64,000 bases of DNA from Opitutia bacterium (GTDB lineage: Bacteria; Verrucomicrobiota; Verrucomicrobiia; Opitutales; Opitutaceae): NCBI GenBank assembly GCA_947452315.1, contig CANGCX010000001.1, positions 46,766-110,765 of the forward strand, in the 5' to 3' direction. The notes beneath the pieces are model-generated. The model was not told the DNA's origin, did not search any database, and saw nothing but the letters and a program-made list of their open reading frames with translations. This document shows positions 1 to 8,418 of the stretch, piece after piece. Within the stretch, counting starts at the first letter, position 1; every line of letters starts with the position of its first letter. The position numbers and the translations under genes were made by a program.

Positions 1-1
1 T

Positions 2-487
2 GAAGCCAATCTCGCGCTGGCTCAGCCGCTCCCACCGTTTAATTTCTTTGATCCAGCGGCACCGATTTACACGCACGATCGCTATCTGCCTGCCTCTAAA
101 CTCAATAATTGCCACATCAATCATGCGGTAATCGGCGACGGATCAATCTTGGCTGATTCTAGCATTAAGCGCTGCGTTTTTGGCATCCGCTCTTTTGTCG
201 CCGAAGGCTGTACCTTGGAGGATAGCATCGTGATGGGTTCGGATTATTATGAAACCGAGGCGCAATTGGCCACGAACACTGAGCGAGGTCGACCACCGCT
301 GGGTGTGGGGAGAAATTGCCGGATTAAAGGCGCGATTATCGATAAAAATGCCCGTATCGGCGACGGATGCACTCTTGATGCGACTGGTAAGGCTGACGGT
401 AAATATGCCAATGGCGTGGTGATCATCCGTGACGGCGTACTCGTCGTGTCCAAGGGAGGTATATTACCGCCTGGAACGGTTGTCTGA
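2..487 (+). CDS. glgC: Glucose-1-phosphate adenylyltransferase, C-terminal part (5' cut by window edge)
   Basis: This is the last 161 codons of ADP-glucose pyrophosphorylase, which makes ADP-glucose from glucose-1-phosphate and ATP for glycogen synthesis in the cytoplasm. The open frame runs from base 2, well upstream of the first ATG in the ORF track. It begins EANLALAQPLPPFNFFDP and continues with APIYTHDRYLPASK, matching the join between the nucleotidyl-transferase domain and the left-handed beta-helix domain of GlgC. The hexapeptide-like repeats that follow (NCHINHAVIGDGSIL, CTLEDSIVMGSDYYE) are the regulatory and oligomerising domain. The catalytic N-terminus lies outside the window. The gene converges on lgt, with 68 bases between them and no clear terminator. 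Confidence 0.93.
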   Translation, partial: EANLALAQPLPPFNFFDPAAPIYTHDRYLPASKLNNCHINHAVIGDGSILADSSIKRCVFGIRSFVAEGCTLEDSIVMGSDYYETEAQLATNTERGRPPLGVGRNCRIKGAIIDKNARIGDGCTLDATGKADGKYANGVVIIRDGVLVVSKGGILPPGTVV

Positions 488-555
488 CCCGCTTGGGTAG
501 TATGCGCCGTTACCTAACGCGCCAAACGCCCTATTGCCGCGCTCCTGAGCGCGAG

Positions 556-1383
556 CTAGATGCTGCTATCATCACTGCGGCGAGAATATTTGATGAAAAT
601 TAGTCCACCTACGACTAGGAATAACGAATAAAAAGTGCCACGACTCAGGCCCATAATTAAACCTGCGTCAGGTTCTCGAAAAATTTCGCCGATCATGCGC
701 ATGGCCGCGTACGCCAGCCAAAATTCGCCGGTCAACCTTCCTGGTTGGGTACGAATCACAGGGCTACGCCAAAAACGCCATTGGATAAACACCAGCAGCA
801 ATGCACCCTCCAAAGCCGCTTGATATAACTGCGAGGGGTGCCTCGGCAAAATTTGATAAAGTGGTGTATCGGGCGCCGCACTGTGCCGGAAGATAATACC
901 CCAAGGCACATCGGTGATTTTCCCCCAAAGCTCACCGTTAATGAAATTGGCTATCCGGCCAAACATGAGCCCAGCTGCCGCACATGATGCGATGAGATCG
1001 CACACGTGTAAAAATGGGAGCTTTTGCGTTCGCGCGAATCCCCAGATTGCCACGCCCACCCCGATGAACCCGCCGTGACTGGCCATGCCCCCTTCCCATA
1101 ATTTTAATAGCGCTAGCGGATCTGAAAAAAAAGTCTGAGGTTGATATAAAATAAAATAACCTAGGCGGCCACCCAGCAGCACTCCAAACACTAGCCAGAC
1201 GATGAGATCGGGGATTTTTTCCACGCGTAATGCTGAACGACCAGCAAGAGCATAGCTTCGTAGCAACCAGCCGGCTGTGAGAAATCCCAACATGTAGGAA
1301 AGCCCGTAGTAACGGATGCCGATTGTGTCGGTGAACCGAATTAAAAATGGGCTAAGATCGTGCACCCAATAGGCGATGAACAT
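556..1383 (-). CDS. lgt: Prolipoprotein diacylglyceryl transferase
   Basis: Lgt is an inner-membrane enzyme that moves diacylglycerol from phosphatidylglycerol to the lipobox cysteine of preprolipoproteins, the first step of lipoprotein maturation. The 275-residue protein has the usual length and several membrane segments. The family signature FGRIANFINGELWG is at about residues 141-154, with the conserved Arg and Asn. GGMASHGG lies at about 98-105 and RHPSQLYQAALEG at about 181-193. It is the second gene of a two-gene minus-strand operon, 14 bases after the CNNM/CBS gene. Likely clients in this window are the Pal lipoprotein and the RND adaptor. Confidence 0.96.
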   Translation of the reverse strand: MFIAYWVHDLSPFLIRFTDTIGIRYYGLSYMLGFLTAGWLLRSYALAGRSALRVEKIPDLIVWLVFGVLLGGRLGYFILYQPQTFFSDPLALLKLWEGGMASHGGFIGVGVAIWGFARTQKLPFLHVCDLIASCAAAGLMFGRIANFINGELWGKITDVPWGIIFRHSAAPDTPLYQILPRHPSQLYQAALEGALLLVFIQWRFWRSPVIRTQPGRLTGEFWLAYAAMRMIGEIFREPDAGLIMGLSRGTFYSLFLVVGGLIFIKYSRRSDDSSI

Positions 1384-1397
1384 GGGTTTGATAGAAA

Positions 1398-2444
1398 TTA
1401 GATTTTAGGCTTACTCGACGACTTCGTCGATCGCTGTTGTTGAGACCGAGCGAGTTCGCGCATATCGACGGCGACGTCGTCATTTTCGAAGATTTCGCGG
1501 CCTAAGATATGTTCAATAATGTCTTCCATCGTAAGCACTCCAGCGGTCGCCCCAAATTCATCGACGACTATGAGCATTTTAGTGTGAACCTTTAGGCAGA
1601 GATGTAGGGCTTGAGCGACGGCTATCGTCTCGGGGATGAAATGGGCTTCCGTCATGAGTTGGGCGACGGTCAAAGTGTCCTGATCATTAGCTTTGGCTTT
1701 TAGTAGATCACGTCGTCGCACCAGACCGACGATGTCATCAATATTTCGACCGTACACGGGCATCCGGCCGAAAGGCACGCTGGGTATTTCGCGAAAAACC
1801 TCGGTGATCGTCGCATCGCGGCGTAAAGAGGTGATCACGGTGCGGGGCGTCATCAAGGTGCTCACGCGTACGTTGTCTAACGATAAAGCATTTGTTATGA
1901 TACTCGATTCGCTCTTGGTTAGAGTTCCTTGTTGGGCCCCGCGCTCAGCGAGGAGAAGGATTTCCTCCTCCGAGTGCTGTATCTCAGGTACATCGCGAAT
2001 GAATAACCTTACCACCACGTTGCATAAATACGTGATCGGCACTAGTGCTCGGCGCAGCCACCAAATCGGATACACCACATGCGGCTGCAGTGTTTTACGG
2101 TAAGCCACCCCGAGGCTTTTGGGCAGGACTTCGGAAAAAACCAGCACAGCCAAGGTTAGTAAACCAGAGAGGATACCGACCACCAGTTCATTGAACAACG
2201 TAGCGGCGAGGCTGCCAATTAGCATCGAACCGAGCGTGTTGGCGATGGTGTTGAGAGTTAAAATCGCCGAGATTGTCGCGTCGAGCTCGTGTTTGATGAT
2301 TTCTAAGCGCAGCCCGCGCCGCGGTCGGCTCTTTTTAAGACGCTCGATTTCTGTGACCGAAGTACTGAGCACAATTGCCTCCAGCATCGAACACATGAAA
2401 GAAAGGCCGAGCGTGAGTAGGATTGTGAGGATCAGCCATTGCAT
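1398..2444 (-). CDS. CNNM/CBS-domain membrane protein (HlyC/CorC-type transporter family)
   Basis: This is a 348-residue membrane protein of the CNNM (DUF21) plus CBS-pair family, whose members are linked to Mg2+/Co2+ efflux or membrane ion homeostasis. Three to four hydrophobic segments occupy about residues 1-150 (MQWLILTILLTLGLSFMCSM; SGLLTLAVLVFSEVLPKSLG). Two CBS motifs follow: MTPRTVITSLRRDATITEVF near residue 200 and LMTEAHFIPETIAVAQALHL near 265, ending with VVDEFGATAGVLTMEDIIEHILG. The C-terminal CorC_HlyC domain of longer homologues is missing; the protein ends in a basic Ser/Lys tail. It is the first gene of the operon with lgt. The exact ion and direction of transport are not evident from sequence. 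Confidence 0.88.
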   Translation of the reverse strand: MQWLILTILLTLGLSFMCSMLEAIVLSTSVTEIERLKKSRPRRGLRLEIIKHELDATISAILTLNTIANTLGSMLIGSLAATLFNELVVGILSGLLTLAVLVFSEVLPKSLGVAYRKTLQPHVVYPIWWLRRALVPITYLCNVVVRLFIRDVPEIQHSEEEILLLAERGAQQGTLTKSESSIITNALSLDNVRVSTLMTPRTVITSLRRDATITEVFREIPSVPFGRMPVYGRNIDDIVGLVRRRDLLKAKANDQDTLTVAQLMTEAHFIPETIAVAQALHLCLKVHTKMLIVVDEFGATAGVLTMEDIIEHILGREIFENDDVAVDMRELARSQQQRSTKSSSKPKI

Positions 2445-2550
2445 GACGCTAGTTTATGCACCTACCGCGCTTGGCGAATACAAACTGCGAATCGAAATCA
2501 ACGGGCAAAACAGCCTTGCCGCATTCAACCCTAGCGACCGTAGTTAGAGG

Positions 2551-3654
2551 ATGAGCGAACTACAACGCACTCCGTTGCGCGACTTCCATGCCGCCCATGG
2601 TGCCCGGCTCGTCGATTTTGCGGGATGGGAAATGCCCGTGCAGTACCGAAGTATTTTGGAGGAGCACAAGGTAGTGCGCCGGGCCGCCGGAATGTTCGAT
2701 GTCAGCCACATGGGCGAAGTTGATGTGCGTGGTCCTGAGGCAGCTAAGTTTTTGAATTACCTCGTCACAAACGACATCGATAAACTCTTTCCTGGTCGCG
2801 TGCTTTATTCGCCGATGTGTTATCCTAACGGCGGAGTTGTGGACGATCTGCTTGTTTACATGCGAGGCGCGGAAGATTATTTTTTGTGCATCAACGCAGG
2901 TAACATCGTTAAGGATCTCGCGTGGATCCGTGAGCAGGCCAAAGCGTTTTCTGTTACGATCACGGATCGCTGTTCTGATTACGCCTTACTGGCCATTCAA
3001 GGGCCCAAGGCTTTTGAGATCGTGCAGTCCTTGACTGGTGCGAAACTTGGTCTCGTTAAATATTATCACTTCACCGAGGGTACTGTTGCTGGCGTGCACT
3101 GCTTGATCAGTCGCACGGGTTACACCGGAGAAGACGGTTTCGAGCTATACCATGCGGCCGGCGATGCCGTCGCCTTGGCGGATGCCATTTTGACGGCTGG
3201 GGCTCCTCATGGGCTCGAACTCGCGGGTCTAGGTGCTCGCGACAGCCTCCGACTGGAAGCCGGCTATCCCTTGTATGGCCACGAAATCACGCAAGAAATC
3301 TCACCGCTCACCGCCGGCCTGGGTTGGACAGTCAAATTGAATAAAGGCTCTGATTTCATTGGCCGATCTGCACTTTTGGCGGAGAAGCATAATGGGGCTT
3401 CGCAACAAGTCGTTTTTTTTAAAACAGGCGATCGCCGTATCGTACGCGCTGATACGACAGTCTTGGACGCTGCCGGTTTAATTGTGGGGCGAGTTTTATC
3501 TGGTACGCTTTCGCCCATCCTTAACGAATCTATCGGCTCTGCGCTGGTTGCGACCTCGGCTGCCAATCAGGCTTTAGCAGTAGATATTCGTGGCGCGAAA
3601 TTAAATTTGCACCTCGTAAAACCACCCTTCGTCGCATTGAAAAAATCATCATGA
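2551..3654 (+). CDS. gcvT: Glycine cleavage system T protein (aminomethyltransferase)
   Basis: The T protein takes the aminomethyl group from the lipoyl arm of the H protein, releases ammonia and passes the one-carbon unit to tetrahydrofolate. At 367 residues it is full length. Typical GcvT sequence is seen throughout: RTPLRDFHAAHGARLVDFAGWEMPVQY at the start, then MFDVSHMGEV, SRTGYTGEDGFELY and GLGARDSLRLEAGYPLYGHE. The stop overlaps the gcvH start as ATGA, so translation is probably coupled. No glycine riboswitch is recognisable in the 106 bases upstream. gcvP is not in the window. Confidence 0.96.
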   Translation: MSELQRTPLRDFHAAHGARLVDFAGWEMPVQYRSILEEHKVVRRAAGMFDVSHMGEVDVRGPEAAKFLNYLVTNDIDKLFPGRVLYSPMCYPNGGVVDDLLVYMRGAEDYFLCINAGNIVKDLAWIREQAKAFSVTITDRCSDYALLAIQGPKAFEIVQSLTGAKLGLVKYYHFTEGTVAGVHCLISRTGYTGEDGFELYHAAGDAVALADAILTAGAPHGLELAGLGARDSLRLEAGYPLYGHEITQEISPLTAGLGWTVKLNKGSDFIGRSALLAEKHNGASQQVVFFKTGDRRIVRADTTVLDAAGLIVGRVLSGTLSPILNESIGSALVATSAANQALAVDIRGAKLNLHLVKPPFVALKKSS

Positions 3655-4034
3655 GCAACGTCCCTAGCCAACTCCGCTACGCTAAATCACACGAATGGCT
3701 TCATCTCGAAGCCGACGGAACCGCTACCATCGGTATCACTGATTACGCTCAGGCTGCACTAGGTGATATCACCTATGTGCAATTACCTAAGATAGGAGCT
3801 GCGCTAAAGGCGGGTGACACCTTTGGTGTCGTTGAATCAGTCAAAGCTGCCTCGGATCTATACCTGCCAGTTGCCGGAACGATTCTTGCCGTTAACTCAA
3901 CGCTTGATAGCGCGCCCGAAACGGTAAACACCGCACCCTACGAAGGGGGATGGATGTTAAAGCTAAAGCTATCTGATCCGTCGGCGGCTGCTTCGCTTAT
4001 GGACGCTGTTGCGTATCAGAATTCACTCAACTGA
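3651..4034 (+). CDS. gcvH: Glycine cleavage system H protein
   Basis: This small lipoyl-carrier protein shuttles the methylamine intermediate between the P, T and L proteins of glycine cleavage. The 127-residue length is standard. The lipoylation site is visible as GVVESVKAASDLYLPVAG, with the modified lysine at about residue 65. The family start RYAKSHEWLHLEADGTATIGITDYAQ and the ending YEGGWMLKLKLSD are also clear. Its start overlaps the gcvT stop (ATGA). A short inverted repeat, GGTTAT-TCA-ATAACC, just after the stop has no T-run and is not a convincing terminator. Confidence 0.96.
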   Translation: MSNVPSQLRYAKSHEWLHLEADGTATIGITDYAQAALGDITYVQLPKIGAALKAGDTFGVVESVKAASDLYLPVAGTILAVNSTLDSAPETVNTAPYEGGWMLKLKLSDPSAAASLMDAVAYQNSLN

Positions 4035-4073
4035 AGGGTTATTCAATAACCTCTGCTGGCGTGGAGGTGATTT

Positions 4074-5243
4074 TTGCAAAGCCTCTTCAGCCTCTTCACA
4101 CCGTCTATTCTCATCCCAATGCATCAATCACATCTTCGCGTTTTACGTCCTTTTTTTTTGATTTTGATGGGCCTGCTCTCGTTAGCTGGATGCAAGGACA
4201 AGCGTAGTGAGGTGCGCAAAGCTGCGGCTAATGCCGTGGTGCAACCGGTAGAAGTGATTCCTGTCGTGCGCCAGGATGTCACGGAGACACTGAGCTTGGT
4301 TGGTTCGGTCGCTCCAAATGAATCGGCTAGGATGCGCGCAGAAGTTGCAGGGTTAGTGCGTTCAATACATTTCGAGGAAGGCCAAAAGGTCGCCAAGGGC
4401 CAAATCCTTTTCACAATCGATGACACCGAACTGGTCGCTCAGACTACGCAAGCGCAGGAGGCATTCAAACTAGCCGAAATAAACCTGCAGCGAAGCCTCA
4501 CTTTGTTAGGTGCTCAAAACACAACTCAGGCCGCCCACGATCGAACAATATCAGAATATAATACTGCGAAGGCCCAGCTGACGATGCTGCGTAATCGACT
4601 CGAAAAAACTCAAATTCGGGCGCCCTTCGACGGTTTCATCGGAGCGCGAACCATTTCGCCAGGAGATTACGTCACTAACCAGTCCGCGCTTACGACTATC
4701 GATGATCTCAGTCGTTTAAAACTCGATTTTCAGGTGCCTGAACGCTTCCTGCGCCGCGTCAAAATTGGGACTTCTTTCCTCGTACGCTCGCGCTCTATGG
4801 ATTCAGAAAAAGCAGTAGCGGGTGAAGTTTATTTCGTTAGTTCTGTAATCAATGCAGATACTCGTTCGAGCGAAGCGAAGGGGTATCTGACCAACCCTCC
4901 ACCTGATTTGAAGCCCGGAATGTTTGCCAATGTAGAATTGGTTCTTGCTGTTCATAAGGCGGTTTTGACTGTGCCAGAAGGCTCGATTTTCAATTCCAGC
5001 AAAGGGCCGCAGGTCGTGGTGGTTCGCACGAGCGGTAGCAGCGAACCAACTGCAGATTTTGTCCCCGTTACTCTTGGTTTGCGGAGTAAAGGCCTCGTCG
5101 AGATTGAACCAGTTAAAAAGGAAACCGTGCTCGAGAAAGAATCCGTTGTCTCTTCGGGGGTAGGAGCCCTGATTTTATTTCAAGGAGCCAAGCTAGCGCC
5201 ACGTCCATTACGCAAAGAGTTTCGCGTCGATGGCGCGAATTGA
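4074..5243 (+). CDS. RND efflux pump periplasmic adaptor (membrane fusion protein)
   Basis: This is the periplasmic adaptor that joins an inner-membrane RND pump to an outer-membrane channel. A lipoprotein signal is visible: a basic stretch, a hydrophobic core and the lipobox LSLAGC. After it come a beta-barrel/lipoyl segment (SVAPNESARMRAEVAGLVRS, FEEGQKVAKGQILFTID), an alpha-hairpin (TQAQEAFKLAEINLQRSLTL), the second lipoyl half (IRAPFDGFIGARTISPGDYV) and a membrane-proximal region. Two starts are possible. A TTG at 4074 has a well-placed GGAGG six bases upstream. An ATG at 4119 gives a more normal lipoprotein signal but has no ribosome site. The pump gene begins 9 bases after the stop. No TolC-type gene is nearby. 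Confidence 0.92.
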   Translation: MQSLFSLFTPSILIPMHQSHLRVLRPFFLILMGLLSLAGCKDKRSEVRKAAANAVVQPVEVIPVVRQDVTETLSLVGSVAPNESARMRAEVAGLVRSIHFEEGQKVAKGQILFTIDDTELVAQTTQAQEAFKLAEINLQRSLTLLGAQNTTQAAHDRTISEYNTAKAQLTMLRNRLEKTQIRAPFDGFIGARTISPGDYVTNQSALTTIDDLSRLKLDFQVPERFLRRVKIGTSFLVRSRSMDSEKAVAGEVYFVSSVINADTRSSEAKGYLTNPPPDLKPGMFANVELVLAVHKAVLTVPEGSIFNSSKGPQVVVVRTSGSSEPTADFVPVTLGLRSKGLVEIEPVKKETVLEKESVVSSGVGALILFQGAKLAPRPLRKEFRVDGAN

Positions 5244-5252
5244 TCGAAGACC

Positions 5253-8200
5253 ATGATTCTTTCTGATCTATCCATCCGCCGCCCGGTCATTTGCTTGGTG
5301 GCCTCCATCATCATCATATTGGTAGGACTGCTGCGCTTTGGCGAAATGCCGGTGCGCGAATACCCCAATATCGATTCGCCGACGGTATCTATTATCGCCA
5401 ATTACCCTGGGGCTTCCGCGCAAGTCGTGGAATCAAAATTGACTGAGCCATTAGAGAAGGAGGTCGCTGCTATCGAGGGTATCCGGCTCATTCGGTCTAA
5501 TTCCGCCGAGCAACGCTCAACCATCACGATTGAATTCAATCTGGGTCGTAACATTGATGAAGCGGCCAATGATATCCGTGACCGCGTGAGTCGGGTGAAA
5601 CTTCCGCCCGAAATTGATGCTCCACGCGTATCAAAAGCTGATCCAGATTCTACGCCAATTTTGTCGTTATCGTTCAATTCTACGCGATTCACGCGATTGG
5701 AAATCGTTGAAATGCTCGACCGCATAGTCGTGCCGCGAGTGCAAACAGTTCCCGGCGTGGGCTCGATTATTGTAGACGGCCCACGTTACGCCATGCGGCT
5801 GTGGATCGATAGTGACCGACTTGCCGCATACAGTCTTACAGTGAGCGACGTGGAGAGCGCCCTGCGTCGGCAAAACGTCGAAGTTCCTAGCGGACGCATA
5901 GAATCCATCACGCGCGAATTCCCCATACGCTTCATTGCCAACTTGAATGAGGTTTCAGAATTCGAGAACCTCATTTTGGCTACTCGAGGCACCTATCAGG
6001 TCAAATTTAGTGACGTTGGTCGCGTCGAACTCGGTGCCGAAGAGTACCGCACGGACACCTTGTTTAAAGGTCGACCCACCGTGGGTGTTCAAATCTTGCG
6101 ACAATCACAGTCCAATTTGCTCGAGACCATCGAAGGTGTAAAAAAACTAATCCCGCTTTTTAAAACGCAGATGCCTGAGGGGATTAATATCGAAGTAAGT
6201 CGTGACGACTCGGCTTATATCTCACGCTCGGTTCAGGAAGTTTATAAAACACTTTACGAGGCTGCGATACTCGTAGTTTTGATGATTTTTTTGTTTTTGC
6301 GCAATTGGCGCGCAACTCTAATCCCCCTCGTTGCTATCCCTGTCTCGATAATCGGATCTTTCGCCATTATCGCGGCGTTGGGATTTTCGATCAATATTCT
6401 TACCCTCCTCGCTTTTGTGCTAGGCATCGGTCTTGTGGTAGACGACGCGATTGTGATGCTGGAAAATATCTACCGGCGAATTGAGCTCGGAGAAGAAGTA
6501 ATCTCGGCCTCCATTTTTGGCGCTCGCCAAGTCGCCTTTGCCGTCATTGCAACCACACTCACACTGGCGGCGGTTTTTGTACCGGTAGCTTTTCAATCTG
6601 GCCAGACAGGGCGTCTATTTTACGAGTTTGGCATCACACTCGCGGTCTCGGTACTTGTTTCGGCCTTTGTCGCTTTGACGCTTACGCCGATGTTGTGTTC
6701 GCGCCTACTTCGGCGCCACGAATCTAATGGAGAGTCTCACGGTTGGTTTTACAATAAAACCGAACCTTTTTTTGTTGGGATGACCGCTGTTTTCGCCCGA
6801 TGTCTGCAAGTTTCGCTGCGTTTCAAATATTCAGTTTTGTTTTTCGGTCTTTGTTTTGCGGTAGGTGGCGGATGGCTCTACACGCAACTTCAACGCGAAC
6901 TCGTTCCGATGGAAGACCGCGGTATTTTTACGATTAATATGGTTCCGCCAGTCGGCTCCACGCCGGAATACCTCAAGCTTTACTCGGCCGAAGCTGAACA
7001 GATGGCGCTTACGATACCAGAAATCGACCGCACGTTCATGCGCATGACCGAGACTAGTTCCTACATCAACGCTACGCTTAAGCTCTGGGAAGACCGCAAA
7101 CGCAAATCGCAGGAGATCACCGTTGATATGCGTAAAATGCTTCAAGCTAAAATGACAGGCGTCCAAGCCTCCGTTGCCGCAGGTCGGCCATTCGGTGGTG
7201 GCGGTGTCAAAGGCGCAGGAGCAGTTCAACTGGTTTTACAAGGACCGGAGTTCGATCAACTTCAAACTTCAGGACAGGAAATTCTGCGTCAGATGCGTGA
7301 GAGCGGTATTTTTGCTCAGCCTCGATTGGACCCTTCGCCGACGAAACCTCAACTGGATGTACGCGTTGATCGGGCTAAAGCCGCAGACTTACGCGTCGCC
7401 GTAAGCGATGTGGCCTCAACGTTAGAAACGATGCTAGGCAGTCGGCGTGTGACTCAATTCCAGCGTGGTAGTCAGCAATACTACGTCATGCTCCAAATCG
7501 AGGATGCCGAGCGGGTCACGCCTAACGATCTAGGCCGTCTTTATGTCAAATCCGGCACTGGGCATCTCGTGCAATTGAGTAATTTAGTTACTTGGTCTGA
7601 GAATACCGTACCGGAGAATTACCCTCACTTTAATCGTCTACGCTCAGTCACGGTTTCTTCTCAATTAGCTGACGGAGTTACTATTGGTGATGCAGTCGAA
7701 TTTTTACAACGTCAGGTTAGGGACGTGTTACCCGTAGGTTATTCGTATTCCTGGGACGGGGAATCACGTCAATATGTCGAAGGAGCCAGTGACACCTCGA
7801 AGCTCTTTGGACTGGCTCTTTTGTTCACGTTTTTGATTTTGGCTGCGCAATTTGAATCCTGGATTCATCCTCTCACTATTCTGACCGGAGTAGTCTTCGC
7901 TGTCGCTGGGGGAATTGCTGTCCTTTACTGTTCCAGATATTGGGGGGTGGCTATGACTGATAATATTTTCTCTAGATTTGGACTCATTCTCCTCATCGGA
8001 CTAGTGGCCAAAAACGGTATTCTAATCGTTGAATTCGCCAATCAGCTTCAAGTGGAAAAAGGAGTCGATGCCGCGCACGCCGTGTTTGAAGCAGCGACAC
8101 TACGTTTCCGACCGATTCTGATGACATCGGTTGCCACCATTCTTGGCGCCGTTCCCATTGCCTTTGCGCACGGCGCTGGCGCCGAGACGCGGAATCCCCT

Positions 8201-8396
8201 CGGTTTGGTTGTTGTCGGTGGATTAAGTATCGCGACCGCGCTCACTCTATTCGTCATCCCAATCGTGTACACGTTGATGGACAGAGCGTGCTTGAGGTTC
8301 ACGGGTAAAACCAGCGCCGATGGTCTTAAACAAGCACACCGTATCGAGCAGGAGACAATGGCACCTTTTCAATCGAACCCGACCGAATCTCGCTGA
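5253..8396 (+). CDS. RND family efflux transporter permease (AcrB/MexB type)
   Basis: This is a proton-driven inner-membrane pump of the hydrophobe/amphiphile efflux class, probably exporting drugs, detergents or lipophilic metabolites. At 1047 residues it has the normal length. The start MILSDLSIRRPVICLVASII is typical, as is FGEMPVREYPNIDSPTVSI. The proton-relay aspartate pair is in LGIGLVVDDAIVMLENIYRR near residue 400, and the TM10 lysine is in LLIGLVAKNGILIVEFANQ near 910. Two large periplasmic loops separate the membrane blocks. It forms an operon with the adaptor upstream. Substrate cannot be inferred from sequence. The stop lies 22 bases from the convergent transporter gene. Confidence 0.95.
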   Translation: MILSDLSIRRPVICLVASIIIILVGLLRFGEMPVREYPNIDSPTVSIIANYPGASAQVVESKLTEPLEKEVAAIEGIRLIRSNSAEQRSTITIEFNLGRNIDEAANDIRDRVSRVKLPPEIDAPRVSKADPDSTPILSLSFNSTRFTRLEIVEMLDRIVVPRVQTVPGVGSIIVDGPRYAMRLWIDSDRLAAYSLTVSDVESALRRQNVEVPSGRIESITREFPIRFIANLNEVSEFENLILATRGTYQVKFSDVGRVELGAEEYRTDTLFKGRPTVGVQILRQSQSNLLETIEGVKKLIPLFKTQMPEGINIEVSRDDSAYISRSVQEVYKTLYEAAILVVLMIFLFLRNWRATLIPLVAIPVSIIGSFAIIAALGFSINILTLLAFVLGIGLVVDDAIVMLENIYRRIELGEEVISASIFGARQVAFAVIATTLTLAAVFVPVAFQSGQTGRLFYEFGITLAVSVLVSAFVALTLTPMLCSRLLRRHESNGESHGWFYNKTEPFFVGMTAVFARCLQVSLRFKYSVLFFGLCFAVGGGWLYTQLQRELVPMEDRGIFTINMVPPVGSTPEYLKLYSAEAEQMALTIPEIDRTFMRMTETSSYINATLKLWEDRKRKSQEITVDMRKMLQAKMTGVQASVAAGRPFGGGGVKGAGAVQLVLQGPEFDQLQTSGQEILRQMRESGIFAQPRLDPSPTKPQLDVRVDRAKAADLRVAVSDVASTLETMLGSRRVTQFQRGSQQYYVMLQIEDAERVTPNDLGRLYVKSGTGHLVQLSNLVTWSENTVPENYPHFNRLRSVTVSSQLADGVTIGDAVEFLQRQVRDVLPVGYSYSWDGESRQYVEGASDTSKLFGLALLFTFLILAAQFESWIHPLTILTGVVFAVAGGIAVLYCSRYWGVAMTDNIFSRFGLILLIGLVAKNGILIVEFANQLQVEKGVDAAHAVFEAATLRFRPILMTSVATILGAVPIAFAHGAGAETRNPLGLVVVGGLSIATALTLFVIPIVYTLMDRACLRFTGKTSADGLKQAHRIEQETMAPFQSNPTESR

Positions 8397-8418
8397 TCGC
8401 TAACCAGAGCTTAGTTGT

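Noticed and set aside
2445-2550. Possible glycine riboswitch ahead of gcvT
   Set aside because: The 106-base upstream region lacks the conserved glycine aptamer core sequences and is too short for the usual tandem form.
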